A stretch of 64,000 nucleotides of DNA from Heterodera schachtii (GCA_023374025.1 SIJG01000068.1:559866-623865), one strand, 5' to 3'. Counted from the stretch's first letter, positions 1-11,958 are shown. Notes: generated by a model not told the origin, from the letters alone. Made by a program: numbers and translations.

Positions 1-35
1 CCAACGCCATCTCTCGAGCGAGGGCGCTCGAATAT

Positions 36-52
36 GAGAGGAGGGGAATGTA
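36..52 (+). promoter_or_regulatory. Possible polypurine tract and LTR start of an upstream retroelement
   Basis: A purine run, GAGAGGAGGGGAA, is followed at once by TGTAATGG, the usual layout of a Gypsy polypurine tract and the 5' TG of a 3' LTR. A small hairpin (CGAGCG/CGCTCG, about 17-31) lies just before it. The rest of the element would be outside the window. No matching LTR copy could be paired by eye, so this is only a suggestion. Confidence 0.25.
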
Positions 53-160
53 ATGGCTGATCAAAAATAGCTGTGGGAGCTCAAAGTGCTGTGGGAGCAA
101 AAGCAACAGGGGCCAAAATGAAGGAAAGATGGCCCCAAAACAACAGTCATCCCTCCAGTG

Positions 161-237
161 GTGGATGTGGTCTAGTGGCTAAGACATCGGATCCACGTAA
201 GGGGCCCCGAGCGGCGGTTCAAATCCGGCCTTCCACC
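161..237 (+). tRNA. tRNA-like sequence, probably a pseudogene or SINE head
   Basis: A tRNA-like D arm/A box (TGGTCTAGTGGCTAAGAC) and a T arm/B box (GGTTCAAATCC) are at normal spacing. The acceptor strands GTGGATG and CTTCCAC pair with one mismatch. The anticodon arm does not fold normally: TCGG and CCGA could only pair around an enlarged loop. It could be a tRNA pseudogene, a tRNA-derived SINE head, or a nematode tRNA with an unusual variable arm. Confidence 0.4.
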
Positions 238-299
238 CCAATTTTTCGCCTAAATAATAAAGATTGATACGTTTCTTACTTTGTCAATTTAATTGTAAA

Positions 300-1519
300 A
301 ATTTATTCACTTTCTTATTTTCAAAAAAAATTTTAAATGCTTCAGACAATTCATTAAAAATTAATAAAATTTAAATTAATTTTAAATTAGCCACCTATCA
401 AAATATGGATTTATTCCCGAAAATCCCCTAAATTTTGATTTCCATTGACTAAAAACCCTTACCAAATCAAAAAATTTTAAACATGAAGAATATTCTTGAC
501 CCCTCTTTTATAGAATATGCGGGGAAAAGAAATGTAAATCCATATAATTTTCAGTCCTAATTGTTTTTTTGGTTTGTATTTTGTTTTCTTGTACCGATTT
601 AGTATATAATTAATGATTTGAAAAATATAAAATAACAATATTAATTTTTTAGAATATTTGGCTATTATATTTAAAGAACAGTTCTAAAAAAGAATAAACA
701 AAAAACTCATATTAATTTTTTTAAATCATTCAGAAAAAAGGCTAAAACATAAAAAAATAAATAAATTTAAGTATTTCATATCTGAAGCTTTGACGTATTG
801 ATTTTAAACGAAGATGCTAGTTTCGATTGGTATTTTACTTTCTTTATCTATAAAATAATCGTTGTTTAGATGAATAAAATTAAAACCTGTTTAATCCTTA
901 TTAATGTATTACTAATTATTTATTCTTTTTTGCCATTTGTTCATCACCGTTTTAGTTGTGAATGATTTTGTTTCGAATATATAGATTTTCGTATTTTTTG
1001 TTTTATTTTCATATATGCTTTTAATTCTCGTTATTGATTTTTAGAATAGATTTTTAAAATGTTTATGACTTAGAATATAACTTTTAAATATTTTTATTCT
1101 TTTTTATTATGGATTCTATTCATCTTTCGGATTTTTTATAAATTATCGACTGAGCGAACCGTTGTGATGATTGTAAGATATAAAAATAATTTCTAATTAT
1201 CTTTCAATATAATTTAATATTTTTTAAATGGATTTTTAATATGTTATAAGATTAAAATCAATGAATAATATTTTATTAATCTTTAATCTAGATATAATAG
1301 ACAATTATTCTTGTTTTCCGTACATGTAGGGTTTTTCACGCATAAAATCGTTTTTTATGCACTTTTATCTTTGAGTTTATAACCGTTTTTATTTGTTTTT
1401 TTAAATACTAAGTTATAATTGTTATAAAATTCAAATTTTATTATTTTCAAAAAATTATTTGTTCTTTATGTGTATTAAGTTTATAAAAAGGTTCAATTTT
1501 TATTCGATAATTTCTTTAA
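300..1519. other. AT-rich sequence without recognisable genes
   Basis: Long A and T runs with stops in all frames. No coding signature, RNA fold or repeat was recognised. It may belong to the LTR of the element that follows, but no second copy was found to test this. Confidence 0.5.
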
Positions 1520-1820
1520 GATTTTGTTGGAAAAGGACTATTCAAATAATTTTTATTTATCATTTCTCTTTTCCATGTTCTTTGCACTATTGATTTTGCC
1601 CATTCTGCTCATTAAGTCTCTTCCCCTCTTTTCCCCCAATTCATTCTCTTTTTGGCTCTCCTCTGCACTCGCCCAAATATTGTTCTCCGCTAAATTTATT
1701 GACTCCAAATATTCTCCAAATTCTGCATTTTATTTTATTGTTGTTTTAATAAATATTTTGTGTTCGACTTCAAATTGTTTATGACCCTAAAGGCACAACA
1801 TTGGCGACGCCCGAACTCAT
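1520..1820 (+). promoter_or_regulatory. 3' part of a Gypsy LTR with polyadenylation signal and primer-binding site
   Basis: The C/T-rich stretch contains AATAAA at 1748-1753 and ends in CAACA at 1800. TTGGCGACGCCCGAAC follows directly, and TGGCGAC-type sequence right after an LTR is the common form of a Gypsy primer-binding site. The gag ORF begins about 170 bases downstream. The LTR start is not resolved. Confidence 0.55.
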
Positions 1821-1986
1821 CAATTTTCAAGCAATTCTCGTGTTGAATTGCTTGTTTTGGGAAATTTAAAAATCTCGTGCTGATTTTTAAATTTCGCGAA
1901 ATCATCGAAAAACCAAGATACCTATGCGGTTGCGGTTCCACTATCTGTGGTTTTAATTTGTCAACAACTTCATTTCGTCAATCAAC

Positions 1987-2870
1987 ATGGACAAAACTCT
2001 CGCCGATATTTTGGAAAAGCTCACCCAGGCAATTAAGCAACAAAACGCACCCTCCACAACACAATCAGCACAGAACATCACATAACCGGACATTCAGACA
2101 TTTTCTCCGGACAGTGCTGAAGAATTCGAGGAGTGGCTGGAACGTTTTCAATTTGCTTTGGACTGTGCTGCTCCAAATTTGGAAGATGAACAAAAGGTCA
2201 AATTGTTGATGACCAAATTGTCTCCGACGGCATTCAGCGAGTACAAACGATTTTGTCTACCGGACGAAATCACAAAATTCAATTTTGCGGACACAAAATC
2301 CCGACTGCTAAAATTATTCTCGCATCCTCCATCTTTGGCAATCGACCGATACGAATGCCTTAAAGCATGCAGAGACGATGGCGAAGAATTTGGCGCGTTT
2401 GTGAACCGTTTAAAGGCACTTCTACGGAATTTCGCTACTCCGAATTAAATGAGGAGCAATTTAAGTGCCTGGTTCTTCTGACTTCACTCAAATCTTCAAG
2501 TGATGCAAATTACGACAACACATCCTTGCCCGTCTCACGGTCGAAGCTGCGAAGGCCAACAAAACGGCCAAGCTGTTTGATTCGGTTGTTGATGATTTGA
2601 ATACAGTGCTAAAGACGGAAGCTGAGGCAAAATTTTTGGAACAGCCGAAGCTTAAAATAAATGCAGTCCAGCACGCTAAATCATCACCAAAGAACAACAA
2701 AATCAAGCAAATTCGAATCAATCACACAATTTTTCGAACACATCGAAAAACAAAAATCCTCCGAACAATTGCTTCCGTTGCGAGAGCTTCATTGGGCCCA
2801 AAATTGCCCAAAGAAGAACAATGTGTGCCGAAAATGCAAGAGGAGCGGACACGTCGAGTGACAGTGTGAC
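1987..2870 (+). pseudogene. gag: Degenerate gag of a Gypsy (Mag-like) retrotransposon
   Basis: Structural polyprotein of an LTR retrotransposon. The first Met at 1987 opens a frame with an in-frame stop near 2083 that continues in the same frame to 2448. It holds a capsid-type helical region (residues EEFEEWLERF, then ECLKACRDDGEEFGAFVNRL). After 2448 the coding signal moves between frames. Near 2770-2865 lies a nucleocapsid with two zinc knuckles, seen as CFRC, then HWAQNC, then CRKCKRSGH. At least one stop and several frameshifts make it non-functional. The Mag-like assignment rests on recognition of the gag and pol style, not on a search. Confidence 0.75.
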
Positions 2871-2915
2871 AAAATTCAGGCATATCGTAAAAATAAGGGG
2901 AGCCGAAATCCAAAA

Positions 2916-3924
2916 GTGAATGTTGTGATGCTGCCCGACACTTTCATAAATTCCGTCCAATCGTCCGCTCTAATGAAAACACCAATTTTAATGAACGACA
3001 AATCAATCGATTTCGTTTTGGACAGCGGCACAGAAATAATTGTCGTCACCCATCAGACGTACAATGATATTGGACGACCACAAATTCAGGCGTGTCAGGA
3101 AGAAGGGAGATTTTTTGACGGCACGCGCTGCAAATTCCTTGGCCGCGGTGTTGCCAACTTCCAATTCAACGGAATCCAAACGGAATTACCATATTATGTG
3201 GCCAAAAGTGGAACAATTAATCTTTTGGGCCTGAATGCTTTGGACCGTCTTGGATTTCTGGAAGAGATGAAGCGGCTGATCAGCACCAAAAAAATTAATC
3301 AGATTTCGTCCACTGATTCAACAAAAATTCAGCACACAATTGCAAATTTTGAGGACAAATATGAGCAAATTTTCTCTGAGGGCCTTGGACTCTGCACCAA
3401 AATGAAGGGCCAATTGATGCTCAAATCCGGCGCAAATCCCGTTTTCAAACGCGCCCGTCCTGTTACTTACGCAACTCTACTGACAATAAATGCCGAAATG
3501 GATCGATTGGAGAAATTAAAAGTTATCACCCCGGTAGATCACACTGATTGGTCAGCACCAATTTTGGTGGTCAAAAAGGCAAATGAACTGCAAGATTATG
3601 TGCAGATTTTTCCACCGGGCTTAATGATTCGCTCCAATTGAATCAGCACCCGCTTCCGCTTCCATCCGATATCTTTGCCACATTAAATAGGGAAAATATT
3701 TCTCAAAAATTGATTTGTCGGATGCGTATCTTCAAATTGAATTAGAAGAAAATTCGAAGAAGCTGTGCACAATTGCGACACACCGCGGGCATTACCAATA
3801 CGAACGTCTTCCTTTCGGCGTCAAATCAGCCCCCCCCCCCGCCATATTTCAGTCGATAATGGACAACATGTTGTCAGATTTGCCATTCGCATTGGCATAT
3901 TTGGATGATCTGAATAAGGTATAA
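2916..3924 (+). pseudogene. pol: Degenerate pol (protease and part of RT) of the same Gypsy element
   Basis: Continues the element. The retropepsin has LDSGTEIIVV (residues about 36-45 of the 241-residue frame) and a LLGLNALDRLGF-like C-terminal strand. The RT N-terminus contains VDHTDWSAPILVVKK. A frameshift near 3640 moves RT to another frame, where SDAYLQIEL, LPFGVKSAP and the catalytic YLDDL are visible. A C10 run near 3830 replaces the usual single Pro codon with three. Element similarity ends at about 3920, before the RT thumb, RNase H and integrase, and AT-rich DNA takes over. It is a truncated, dead copy with no 3' LTR. Confidence 0.8.
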
Positions 3925-6900
3925 ATATTCATTGTTCTCATCGGTTTAAATATTATAAAATTTCTAATTTTTCATTTTCACAGCAATTCTAGGGTCATTT
4001 TCCTCGCTCTAGTAGTATCAGTTTCCATAGTACTTTCAAATTTTGCACAGTAGTTTTTATTTTTTAAATAATATCTGAATTTATTGCAAAACATATATTT
4101 TTTAATAGATATTTAATTAAGTTAAGAAAAGGCCAAATAAATCTGATTTTTATTATACCAATATTATTATAATTTCATAAAATGATTTTTTATATGTTTA
4201 GCAATCAATCCTTTTCTAGGGATTTTGTCTTCAAATAAACATTTAATTATATTTGTTTATATTAATTTTTTAATTTTGCTATTGTTATTAACAGAAATTA
4301 ATAAATTTTTTTATAGAAATAACTCGTTTTTCCATTTATGATATTTTTTTCATTGACAGAAATTTAAAATTATTTTTTTATGGTACTTGAATTTGCATAC
4401 TTATTCAAAAATTGTAATATCATTTATTTTAATTTTTTTTCTTGATTTATCTTTTTATTCTTAACATGACCAAGTATCGTCCCAGGGCAGCATTTTCCAT
4501 CGTGCTGGTATACATATTTATAGATTCTAAAAAAAGAAAATTTTATAATTTGCAGCATCATTCATTATATATTTAAATATTTTTAAGCCTCATTGATTTT
4601 TATTTGGTGTAACATATAAAATTATAATTCAATTGAATTAAATTTTGATACATTTAATTAAAATATTTTTATCTACATTTTGTCGTCAACATTCATTTTT
4701 GGTTGATCTCAGTTTACCGTTATTTTCTTCATTGAAATTTTAAATGAAATATTTTTTGAGCAATTAATTATTTATTTCTTTTATTGTTTTTGAATGAAAT
4801 TTTTTAATGGTCTTAAATTACTTTTGCATTTTTGAATGTTTTTATAATTATAATTTTTCTCTTTTAGAATATTCATATTCACTCATTCGTCCAATGTACA
4901 TAATTTATATAGGTATATAATATTAGCTTTTCTGTAATTTTCGATTATTTTGCTGCTACTGTGCTCCTTGGCAAGCTCCGTTTTATCTATATTTCCATAA
5001 ATATCTAAATAATCACGAATTTGAATGACTCATCAGGAACAAGTATTTATTTGCGTTATCGTTAAAAATTTTCTCAAATTTTATGTTTTTATAAATAAGT
5101 TATTATTTACATTAATTAAATTTTTCTTTTTATAAGTATTCGTTATATTTTTTGAGATTTAGCATTTTAATTATTTTTCTCTTTTTTTGCTTTTAATAAA
5201 TAATCTTTGACTTCCAAATGTTAGCATAGTTTTCAAGATTTATTGTTAAATTTACTTTTTTTATTATTATTTTTTTGTTTTAACTAAATATATGAATATC
5301 TTTTGCCCTATCGTAATTCATAAATTTGGTAGGTATCATTCAAATCTCAAATACTTATGCGTATTGTTACCATTGTTTCAAATATATAAAATTTAATTAA
5401 AGGTTGTTGCTTTTTTAGTCGATTGCTTTACTGCTTGTTCTGCGACGAAATCAATAGTAATTTCGCGTATCACTATTGTTTCAAATATAAAATTTAATTA
5501 CAGGTTGTTGCTTTCTTAATTTTACAATAGATTCATTTATTTACAAATTATTGTTTTTATCTATTTAGAAAAATATAATATTGCAAAGATTATTATTATT
5601 TTATGATTTTATGGTTTCAATAGAAAATGTTCCAAAGTCACATCAGCAAATGCTTTCTATCCATGATGAATGCTCAAAACCAAGCGTTAGGTTATTTTCT
5701 GGACCGGAAAATTTGCGATTTATTATTCAATATTTTAGCTATACTCAAATAATTAATTTAATTTTATGATTGCTTTTATGCATGCTCGAAAAAGCACTTT
5801 ATATTTTCCATATTATTTTTATGAGTTCTATATTTTGATTCTTCGATGGAATGCTCTCTTTTTTATTTATTTAAAATTTCTGAATAATTGTTATCGTATT
5901 AAATCAATTTTGAGGCTTTTTATGTCTCTAAAAAAGTACTGCTTTTCTATTGGTGAAAAACTTCATAATTAAATAATTATGCCACAAAAATGTTAATTAC
6001 ACATTATTTTTTTAATGGAAATTTCACGAATATCTTTGCATTCCATAATTTATTATTGTCAATTTTTTCTTTTATTTTCTCACTCGATTCCAACTTAATT
6101 TTTTAAGTCATAAATTCGAAATCTTTTTTCAAGTTAAGTTATGATCGCAAGGATCTCGATGAATTTAATTTAATACTCATTTTAAAATTTATATTTAAAT
6201 TAAATCATTCATCTCTTGCAATTTCATCAAATTTCACATTAGATTTGGCTATGAGTACTTTTCTAATTCTCGTGAATTATGAATGAATTAATGTTCATCT
6301 CTTTTTAAACTTGCGTCATACCATATAAATTTGTCAAGCGGTAGTTCATTCAGTTTAAAAAGAAAAATCTGCCATTATTTACTTGGATTCTTCTTTAAAA
6401 CTCTCCTCTTTGCGAAAATAGCTTCCCATTCCTTACTTCATTATAAAGTTGTATTGGAATAATAATATATTTGGTACATGAAATTTAATTTCTCTTATGA
6501 TTAATAGATTTTCTTCATTTATTCTTAAGTAAGCATAACATTAAAGTAATATTACTCAATTAAATAAAGAATAGGTATAAAATTATATTAAAGCACATTA
6601 TAAAATTTTCGTTATTATATTATTTATTTTAATCTAAATTTTTCTAGAACAATAGAAATTTTCATAGTATCTGATTATTATTATTTCTTTAAATTTTTTT
6701 CCTATTTCAAAAATTTTTATTTTGCACGATTTTTCATGAGTTTGTGCACGACAATTAATTTTTGGAAACTTGAAACTGCGTCTTAAATGATTAAGATTAA
6801 ACACATATATTATTGTTAATAGAGTTTTCATTAATTTTCTTTCAAAGTAGTTTTTTAATTGTTAAAAATTATTTAATTTACTAATTATATAAAAATATTA

Positions 6901-8620
6901 TTATTTAATTTTTGACTATAAAATATGCATAATGCATAACAATGTATTAAAATAATTTTTCTCTTCTTCTTGTCCTTGAGCACTCTTTTGAAAGCGTCAA
7001 TATAACCCATTTTTGATATTTATTGTTCCTATACGAATAAAATTTATTATAATAATCTATTGTTTAGTATATGATTGGTTATTTTTACTATTTCAATTTT
7101 TAATAATTGAATTTTTTAAATTTATTTTAATCTTTTGTTAAGCATTTTTTATTAAACCAAAATCATTAATGCATAAAAAATTAATGGCAATTATTGTTTT
7201 AAATTATCGTTTTGCATTAAAATTTAAAAATAATATTTGTGCAAAAAGTTAATGATTTTTTAGCAAAATTAAGCTTTAAAAATTTAAAATACGTTTTGAC
7301 AAATATTAAAATCTTTTTAATTTTATATCCGCATTAAATATTTAATATAATGTTCAATGTTTTCATTTTTTCACTTTTTCTTGCCGTTTTGTCCGCTATA
7401 GAGTTATTTGGCTTGATCTCCTATTTTACTTAGTCATGTATATTATCTTTATAGATTATATTTATTGTCCGGAAATAAATGCATTTTCTGATGCTATTTT
7501 AGTAATTTATTAACAGATAATTGTAATTTAATTTACAGAAATGTGCATTTTCTAGTCTATTTTACATTGTAAAATAATTTCCAAAAATACGCTTTTTCAC
7601 ACTATGCGCTTCTATTTGTTATATTGTTTTAGATTGTTACTATTCGATTAAAATTTTGTTATTTTATTGAATTGTTAACTAATTTAGTCGATCGCTTTAA
7701 ATTCCTTGTCAGAGAAGCATGTATATACTTAGCAATTAAATTAAAGTCTTATTTTAATTATTACGACTTTTTAATTTGATAATACATTAATTTATTTAAC
7801 TGATATATTTTTCTGGGTTTGAGAAATAACTATTTTTATTAATTCAATATTTTTATAATTTTTATTGAGTAATTTAAGTAAATATTTTGAAATATTTATG
7901 TTAGGTATTCCATCAAAAATGTACTGCTAGTTACCAGTATGTAAAATTAATTTTATTTATTATTTAAGAATTTTTTATGATAATACATATTAGATGTTTT
8001 GTTTTATTTAAAAGTTATTTAATTCTGTAATTTAATCATTATTTAAATGCATCTTTTAAGCTGAGAGAAAAAGGATTTTTATTATATCTATCTAAAAATT
8101 GAAATTTTTTTTAAAACTATTAGTTATACGTTTTCAATTAGAGCATGCATACTTTTCAAGTTTCCATGTTGTCAAGGCTTATTTTTTAATTTTTTTTTCT
8201 TCTTGGGCACTGAAGATCCTTTTAAGGTTCTGTTCCTGTTTCATTTTAATGGTTGGTTATTTATTATATGTAATCCATTTTATTAATTATCTGCTTTGAG
8301 TAACGATTAACATTTCAAAAGTACCCAAAAATTTTGAATCATTATTTATATGTTTTGTCAATTTTATCATTTTTATTTATCTCTTTTATTGTGTTTTTGG
8401 ATCAGAAATTTTTTATAATAATCTATAATTTCTTTTGTGTTATTAATATTTTTGTATCTTTAATTTTTCTCAGGAACTTCTGTTCTTTCTTAATGACTAT
8501 TTCAATTATAAATATATGAAATAATGATATTTTGATTTGTTAATTGAAATCTTGATTTAAATAAATTAAAATTTATTCATCAAATTAAGTTCGTTATTTA
8601 TTAATTATTATTATTCACTT
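3925..8620. other. Long AT-rich region without supported genes
   Basis: Composition is extremely AT-rich with dense stops. The only slightly coding-like patch is near 5581-5769 on the plus strand, a 62-codon frame with a polar stretch (SHQQMLSIHDECSK). It has no recognisable domain and no convincing splice sites, so it is not called. No RNA genes or transposon ends were recognised. Confidence 0.5.
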
Positions 8621-8624
8621 TTGG

Positions 8625-8850
8625 TCCGTTGCATTTGGGTGGCGTCCTTAGCATAGATAATGTTTGTTGTGGTGGGAAGGAGATCATTGGATTTGCCGAG
8701 CAGCTCGCGCACTATTTTTTAATTGAATTATTTAAAATTATTAATTTTTTTTTGAAAACCCACGTCTGATGAACAGTGGATGTGTTGTCCATTTTTCGGC
8801 CAGGTGCCCCTCCACTGCCTTCTCGTTGAGAAGTGCCTATTATTCTCCTA
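8625..8850. other. GC-richer patch with two nested hairpins, possible structured RNA
   Basis: An island of higher GC in AT-rich DNA. CAGTGGA (8774-8780) can pair with TCCACTG (8811-8817), and CTTCTC (8819-8824) with GAGAAG (8828-8833) around a three-base loop. A T-rich AATTTTTTTTTG run lies 5' of them and could resemble an Sm-type site. No known RNA family fits, and no flanking inverted repeats were seen. It could also be part of an old transposon. Confidence 0.25.
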
Positions 8851-10130
8851 ACTTTTAGAAAAAATATTATATAATTTATAAATATAAATATAAAGTTATT
8901 TCAATTTGCTTTTATCTCATAAATTGAAGTTTTTATATTTTCATAATTGTTGAAATAGAATTTTTTAAAATAAATCATAATTTCTTTTTTATTCATTTTT
9001 TGTTTAATTAATTTCTTGCATTTAGGGTGGTTTTATCATTGGACCATAACATTAGTAAAACTAAGAAAATTTTAATTTTTTATAAATAAATATAATTTAT
9101 TTCTCTTTTTTTTTGTATTTCGCTATTGGGATTCTCCTTTTACCTTTATTAACAATAAGAGATTGTTTTTTTAAAAGTTTAGATCCGTTTTAGAAATGAG
9201 TTGCGCACTCCATGTTTGAATCGGAATAAGATCATGTACTTGTTTGTTTCGAGAAATTATTTTTTGTATCATTGATTATAAATATTTTTTAGTTCATTCT
9301 GCATGATTTCTTTTGAAAATAATTTTATACAATTTTTCTAATCATTTTAATATGGACGCAATTTTTTATTTTTAAATTACATGTTATTTCACTAGATGTA
9401 AAATACAAAATAACATTATGTCTTGTTAGTATAAACCAATGTTTTTTATTCGCTTTTGTATGAATATTATGCAATTTACTAAATTATAAAAATATATTTT
9501 TCGACGAACAGTCATGACTAGGGATTACATTTTTAGGCAAAAGCCTATTTTTTCCTGAGCTCCCTGTGGCCTGAAACGTACGAAAGCTATGTTTTTTTGG
9601 GCTGTTGTTAAGCTACTTTTCGAGTTATTAGTGCCTATTTTATAGGCTTTTATTTTTAGCGCCTAAAAAGCCTAAAAATTTTTGAAAGAGCTTATTTTTG
9701 CCTATTTTGGCGTTTTGCACAAAATTTGTTAATAAAAATGCACGAAAAATACACTCCTAAGAATCGACTGAAAAATTTTTTCAAAAATCGTCTTAAAATT
9801 TTTTTTTGACAACGTAATTTATCAATTATAATATTTTTAAAATAATTTTTGAAATTTGTTTCTAATCATAATTTTAAAAACTATATTTTACAAAAGTCCT
9901 TTATAACTGTCATAAAAAATGTTAAATAATAAGAATGTTTCACCCACATCAAATAAACTGCAGGTTTGGGTATAATTATTATATTCATGTTAGAAAGGGA
10001 AGTTGGTGTGGGCCCGAAAAATAGGAATACGAAAATTGCCGAATTTAAACTTGTCCCGTGGAATGGAGTTTGGTCCCAATTTGCCCCTTCCAATTTAATA
10101 TTTAATTTATTCTTTAATTCCTCGTTTAAT
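8851..10130. other. AT-rich region with a short internal repeat near 9510-9730
   Basis: Mostly featureless AT-rich DNA. Around 9530-9700 the motif GCCTATTTT and its inverse AAAATAGGC recur several times (for example TTTTAGGCAAAAGCCTATTT and GCCTATTTTATAGGCTTTTA). This suggests the edge of a small fold-back or hAT-like element starting near TAGGGATTAC at 9521. No matching second end was found. Confidence 0.3.
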
Positions 10131-10137
10131 CCTCCAT

Positions 10138-10162
10138 TTCCTCTCTCTCTCTCTCTCTCAAA
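10138..10162. repeat. CT dinucleotide microsatellite
   Basis: A short uninterrupted run of CT repeats inside otherwise AT-rich sequence. Confidence 0.8.
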
Positions 10163-10710
10163 TCGTCCAAATTCCATAATTAATTTATTTGTTGAAAAGA
10201 AAAATATTAAATGTGAAATGAAAGTGTGAGAAATTTAATTAAATAGAAATGATCGATCGTCCGAACAATTCCGAAATAAATATGATGCCAAAAAGGAAGG
10301 AAGGACCGAGGAATAATGGATTTCGGTTCCCTTAGTGCCCGGAGGGTATGGGATTGGTTTTTGCGGAAATTGAATCGAAAATGTGTCCTGATGGTGGAGA
10401 CGAGACCGGGGAAAAAATAAATAAATAATAAAAAAAAATGAAAATGAAAATAATTAAATAGGACATGAAAAATGAATAAAAAAATAAAGAACAAATAAAA
10501 AGATAAAAATAAAACGATTAAATAAGCCATAACATAATTAACTAAAGGAAATAAAATGTGAAATAAAATTATCAAAAATAACAAATAGACAAAGAGAAAG
10601 ATAAAAATAAAAATAAAGCGCAAAATAAATTATAAAAGACAAACATAAAAAATATATAAGTGAACACATAAATAATAATAATAAAAAGCAAAACAAGGCA
10701 CTAAACTAAA
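10163..10710. other. A-rich intergenic stretch
   Basis: Runs of AAATAAA-like sequence dominate. No coding or structural signal was recognised apart from a slightly GC-richer patch near 10250-10410. Confidence 0.4.
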
Positions 10711-10712
10711 AG

Positions 10713-10737
10713 TTTTTTTTTTTTTTTTTTAATATTT

Positions 10738-10775
<38 letters not shown>

Positions 10776-10838
10776 ATTTTATTTTATTTTTTTTGTTTTG
10801 CTTTGCTTTTTTTTCTTTATTTTTTTTTTAAATCGGGC
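10713..10838 (-). other. Interrupted poly(A) tract on the minus strand
   Basis: The plus strand shows T18 (10713-10730) and about T32 (10739-10770), then further T-rich sequence to 10838. On the minus strand this A-rich tract directly follows the stop of the proline-rich ORF and includes an AAATAAAG-like signal. It could be a retroposed poly(A) tail of a minus-strand transcript, or simple low-complexity DNA. Confidence 0.4.
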
Positions 10839-11172
10839 TCCAGCCGTGGTCGGTCCAGACGCACTGACGCGTCTCGCCAATCCGGTAGCGTTCCTCATAA
10901 GGAGGAGGCAGCAGCGGCAATCGCGGGGCTCGGGAAGTGGAGGGGGAGGGGGAAGGGGAGGGGGAAGGAGTGGGAGTGATGGACCGGGGGATGGGGGAGA
11001 TGGAGCTACGGGATTGGCGGCGGTTTGGTCGACGATATAAGGGGGGAGGGATTGTGTTGGGGAGTGGGAAATTGTGGGCCACAGAATAGGGAGGAAGGGC
11101 CGCCGGGAAGGAGGGGGGAGGGATGTTTTCGGGAGGGAGAAGGACGGAAGGGGAGTGGGAGATGGGAGTCAC
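10828..11172 (-). CDS. Proline-rich ORF with a PPPY motif, doubtful
   Basis: A 114-codon minus-strand frame rich in Pro and Ser, with TPTPSPSPSPSPS at residues about 64-76 and PLLPPPYEERYR near the C-terminus. PPPY is a known WW-domain and late-budding motif, and retroelement Gag proteins often carry one. The DNA here is a strongly strand-biased purine/pyrimidine tract, so long open frames are expected by chance on both strands. It sits about 260 bases downstream of the NADAR stop and ends at a TAA directly before the A-rich tract. It may be translated or may be 3' UTR. Confidence 0.25.
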   Translation of the reverse strand: MTPISHSPSVLLPPENIPPPSFPAALPPYSVAHNFPLPNTIPPPLYRRPNRRQSRSSISPIPRSITPTPSPSPSPSPSTSRAPRLPLLPPPYEERYRIGETRQCVWTDHGWSPI

Positions 11173-11430
11173 AATGGTCGGAGGAGGGGTGGTGGGGGAA
11201 GGGGAGGAAAGTTAGGCATACTTAATGTGGCAGTGAGGAGATAGACCAGAAGAGGACGAAAAACGAGATTAGAAAGCAACACAGCAATGTGGAAGTATGA
11301 TAAAGCATTGTTAATAAAACAAATAAAGCAAAGCAATTTAAGGAGAACTTAGAGTGCAAAGGAGGGGTCGTTGATTTTGGAAGGGAAAGAGGAAGATAGG
11401 GAGGGGGGGGGGGAAATAAAGGTGTGAGAC

Positions 11431-11958
11431 TTATAATATTGATTTGACAAAGGACGCTGGGGAATTAGGAATTCTAAAACCTTTTAATTTTTCACGAAGT
11501 TCCATCAGCAGTTGGCCCATGGTGTTTCGCCCAGTGAAGTTCCATTGACGGATATCGTCAATGGTGGCGCCGGCACCCCAGAAACGGTCAGAGTGACTCG
11601 CTTCAACCAAAAATTTCTCCCCAGTTGAAATGAGGCACTCTGCCAGGGCGGGGTTTTGGTCGAACTTGTGGAAGAGAATCTCTTCCATCTTTGACTGCTT
11701 CGTGCTGTGCCACACTTTTATTGCTGCGGGGTCAGCTTCGTTTTGGGCACGAGCCCCGAGTCGTTTTGCAACGACTGGGGATGTGGTTTGGAGGATTTCG
11801 GTGTCTAAGTCGAATCTTTGGAAGAATGTTGCTTTTGTGGATTGGTAACATTGTTCCGACGACAGGAAGTGACAGGAGGAGGGAGGGTAGAAGAAGGGGG
11901 CAGGGTAGAAGTTGGAGAGGTATTTGTGTTCGGGGATGTTGGACAGGAAGGGGATCAT
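11431..11958 (-). CDS. NADAR-domain protein (YbiA-like, DUF1768)
   Basis: The 175-residue protein is a near-complete NADAR domain. Family-typical blocks occur in order: YLSNFYPAPF (residues about 13-22), SSEQCYQSTKA (33-43), an AKRLGARA-like helix, HKFDQNP, LISTGEKFLVEAS (109-121), DRFWGAG and NTMGQLLMELR. NADAR proteins act on NAD/ADP-ribose-derived compounds: bacterial YbiA is an N-glycosidase, and some family members remove ADP-ribose from nucleobases. The Met codon lies one base after a strong minus-strand acceptor (pyrimidine tract plus CAACAG), so the ORF is probably expressed from a spliced or trans-spliced message. It lies about 180 bases downstream of the integrase ORF, on the same strand and with similar composition, which suggests an accessory gene of the retroelement. 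A neighbouring host gene is possible. Confidence 0.85.
   Translation of the reverse strand: MIPFLSNIPEHKYLSNFYPAPFFYPPSSCHFLSSEQCYQSTKATFFQRFDLDTEILQTTSPVVAKRLGARAQNEADPAAIKVWHSTKQSKMEEILFHKFDQNPALAECLISTGEKFLVEASHSDRFWGAGATIDDIRQWNFTGRNTMGQLLMELREKLKGFRIPNSPASFVKSIL

Noticed and set aside
1524..1784. Hydrophobic 86-codon ORF
   Set aside because: It lies in the pyrimidine-rich LTR segment just before the primer-binding site and shows no domain.
8764..8833. CTGATGA core suggesting a hammerhead ribozyme
   Set aside because: The required GAAA and the third stem with cleavage site are missing. Only the CTGATGA word and two unrelated hairpins are present.
10771..11225. Plus-strand Gly-rich ORFs (GSGGGGGRGGG)
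   Set aside because: They arise from a strand-biased purine tract antisense to the retroelement. The composition explains the open frames.
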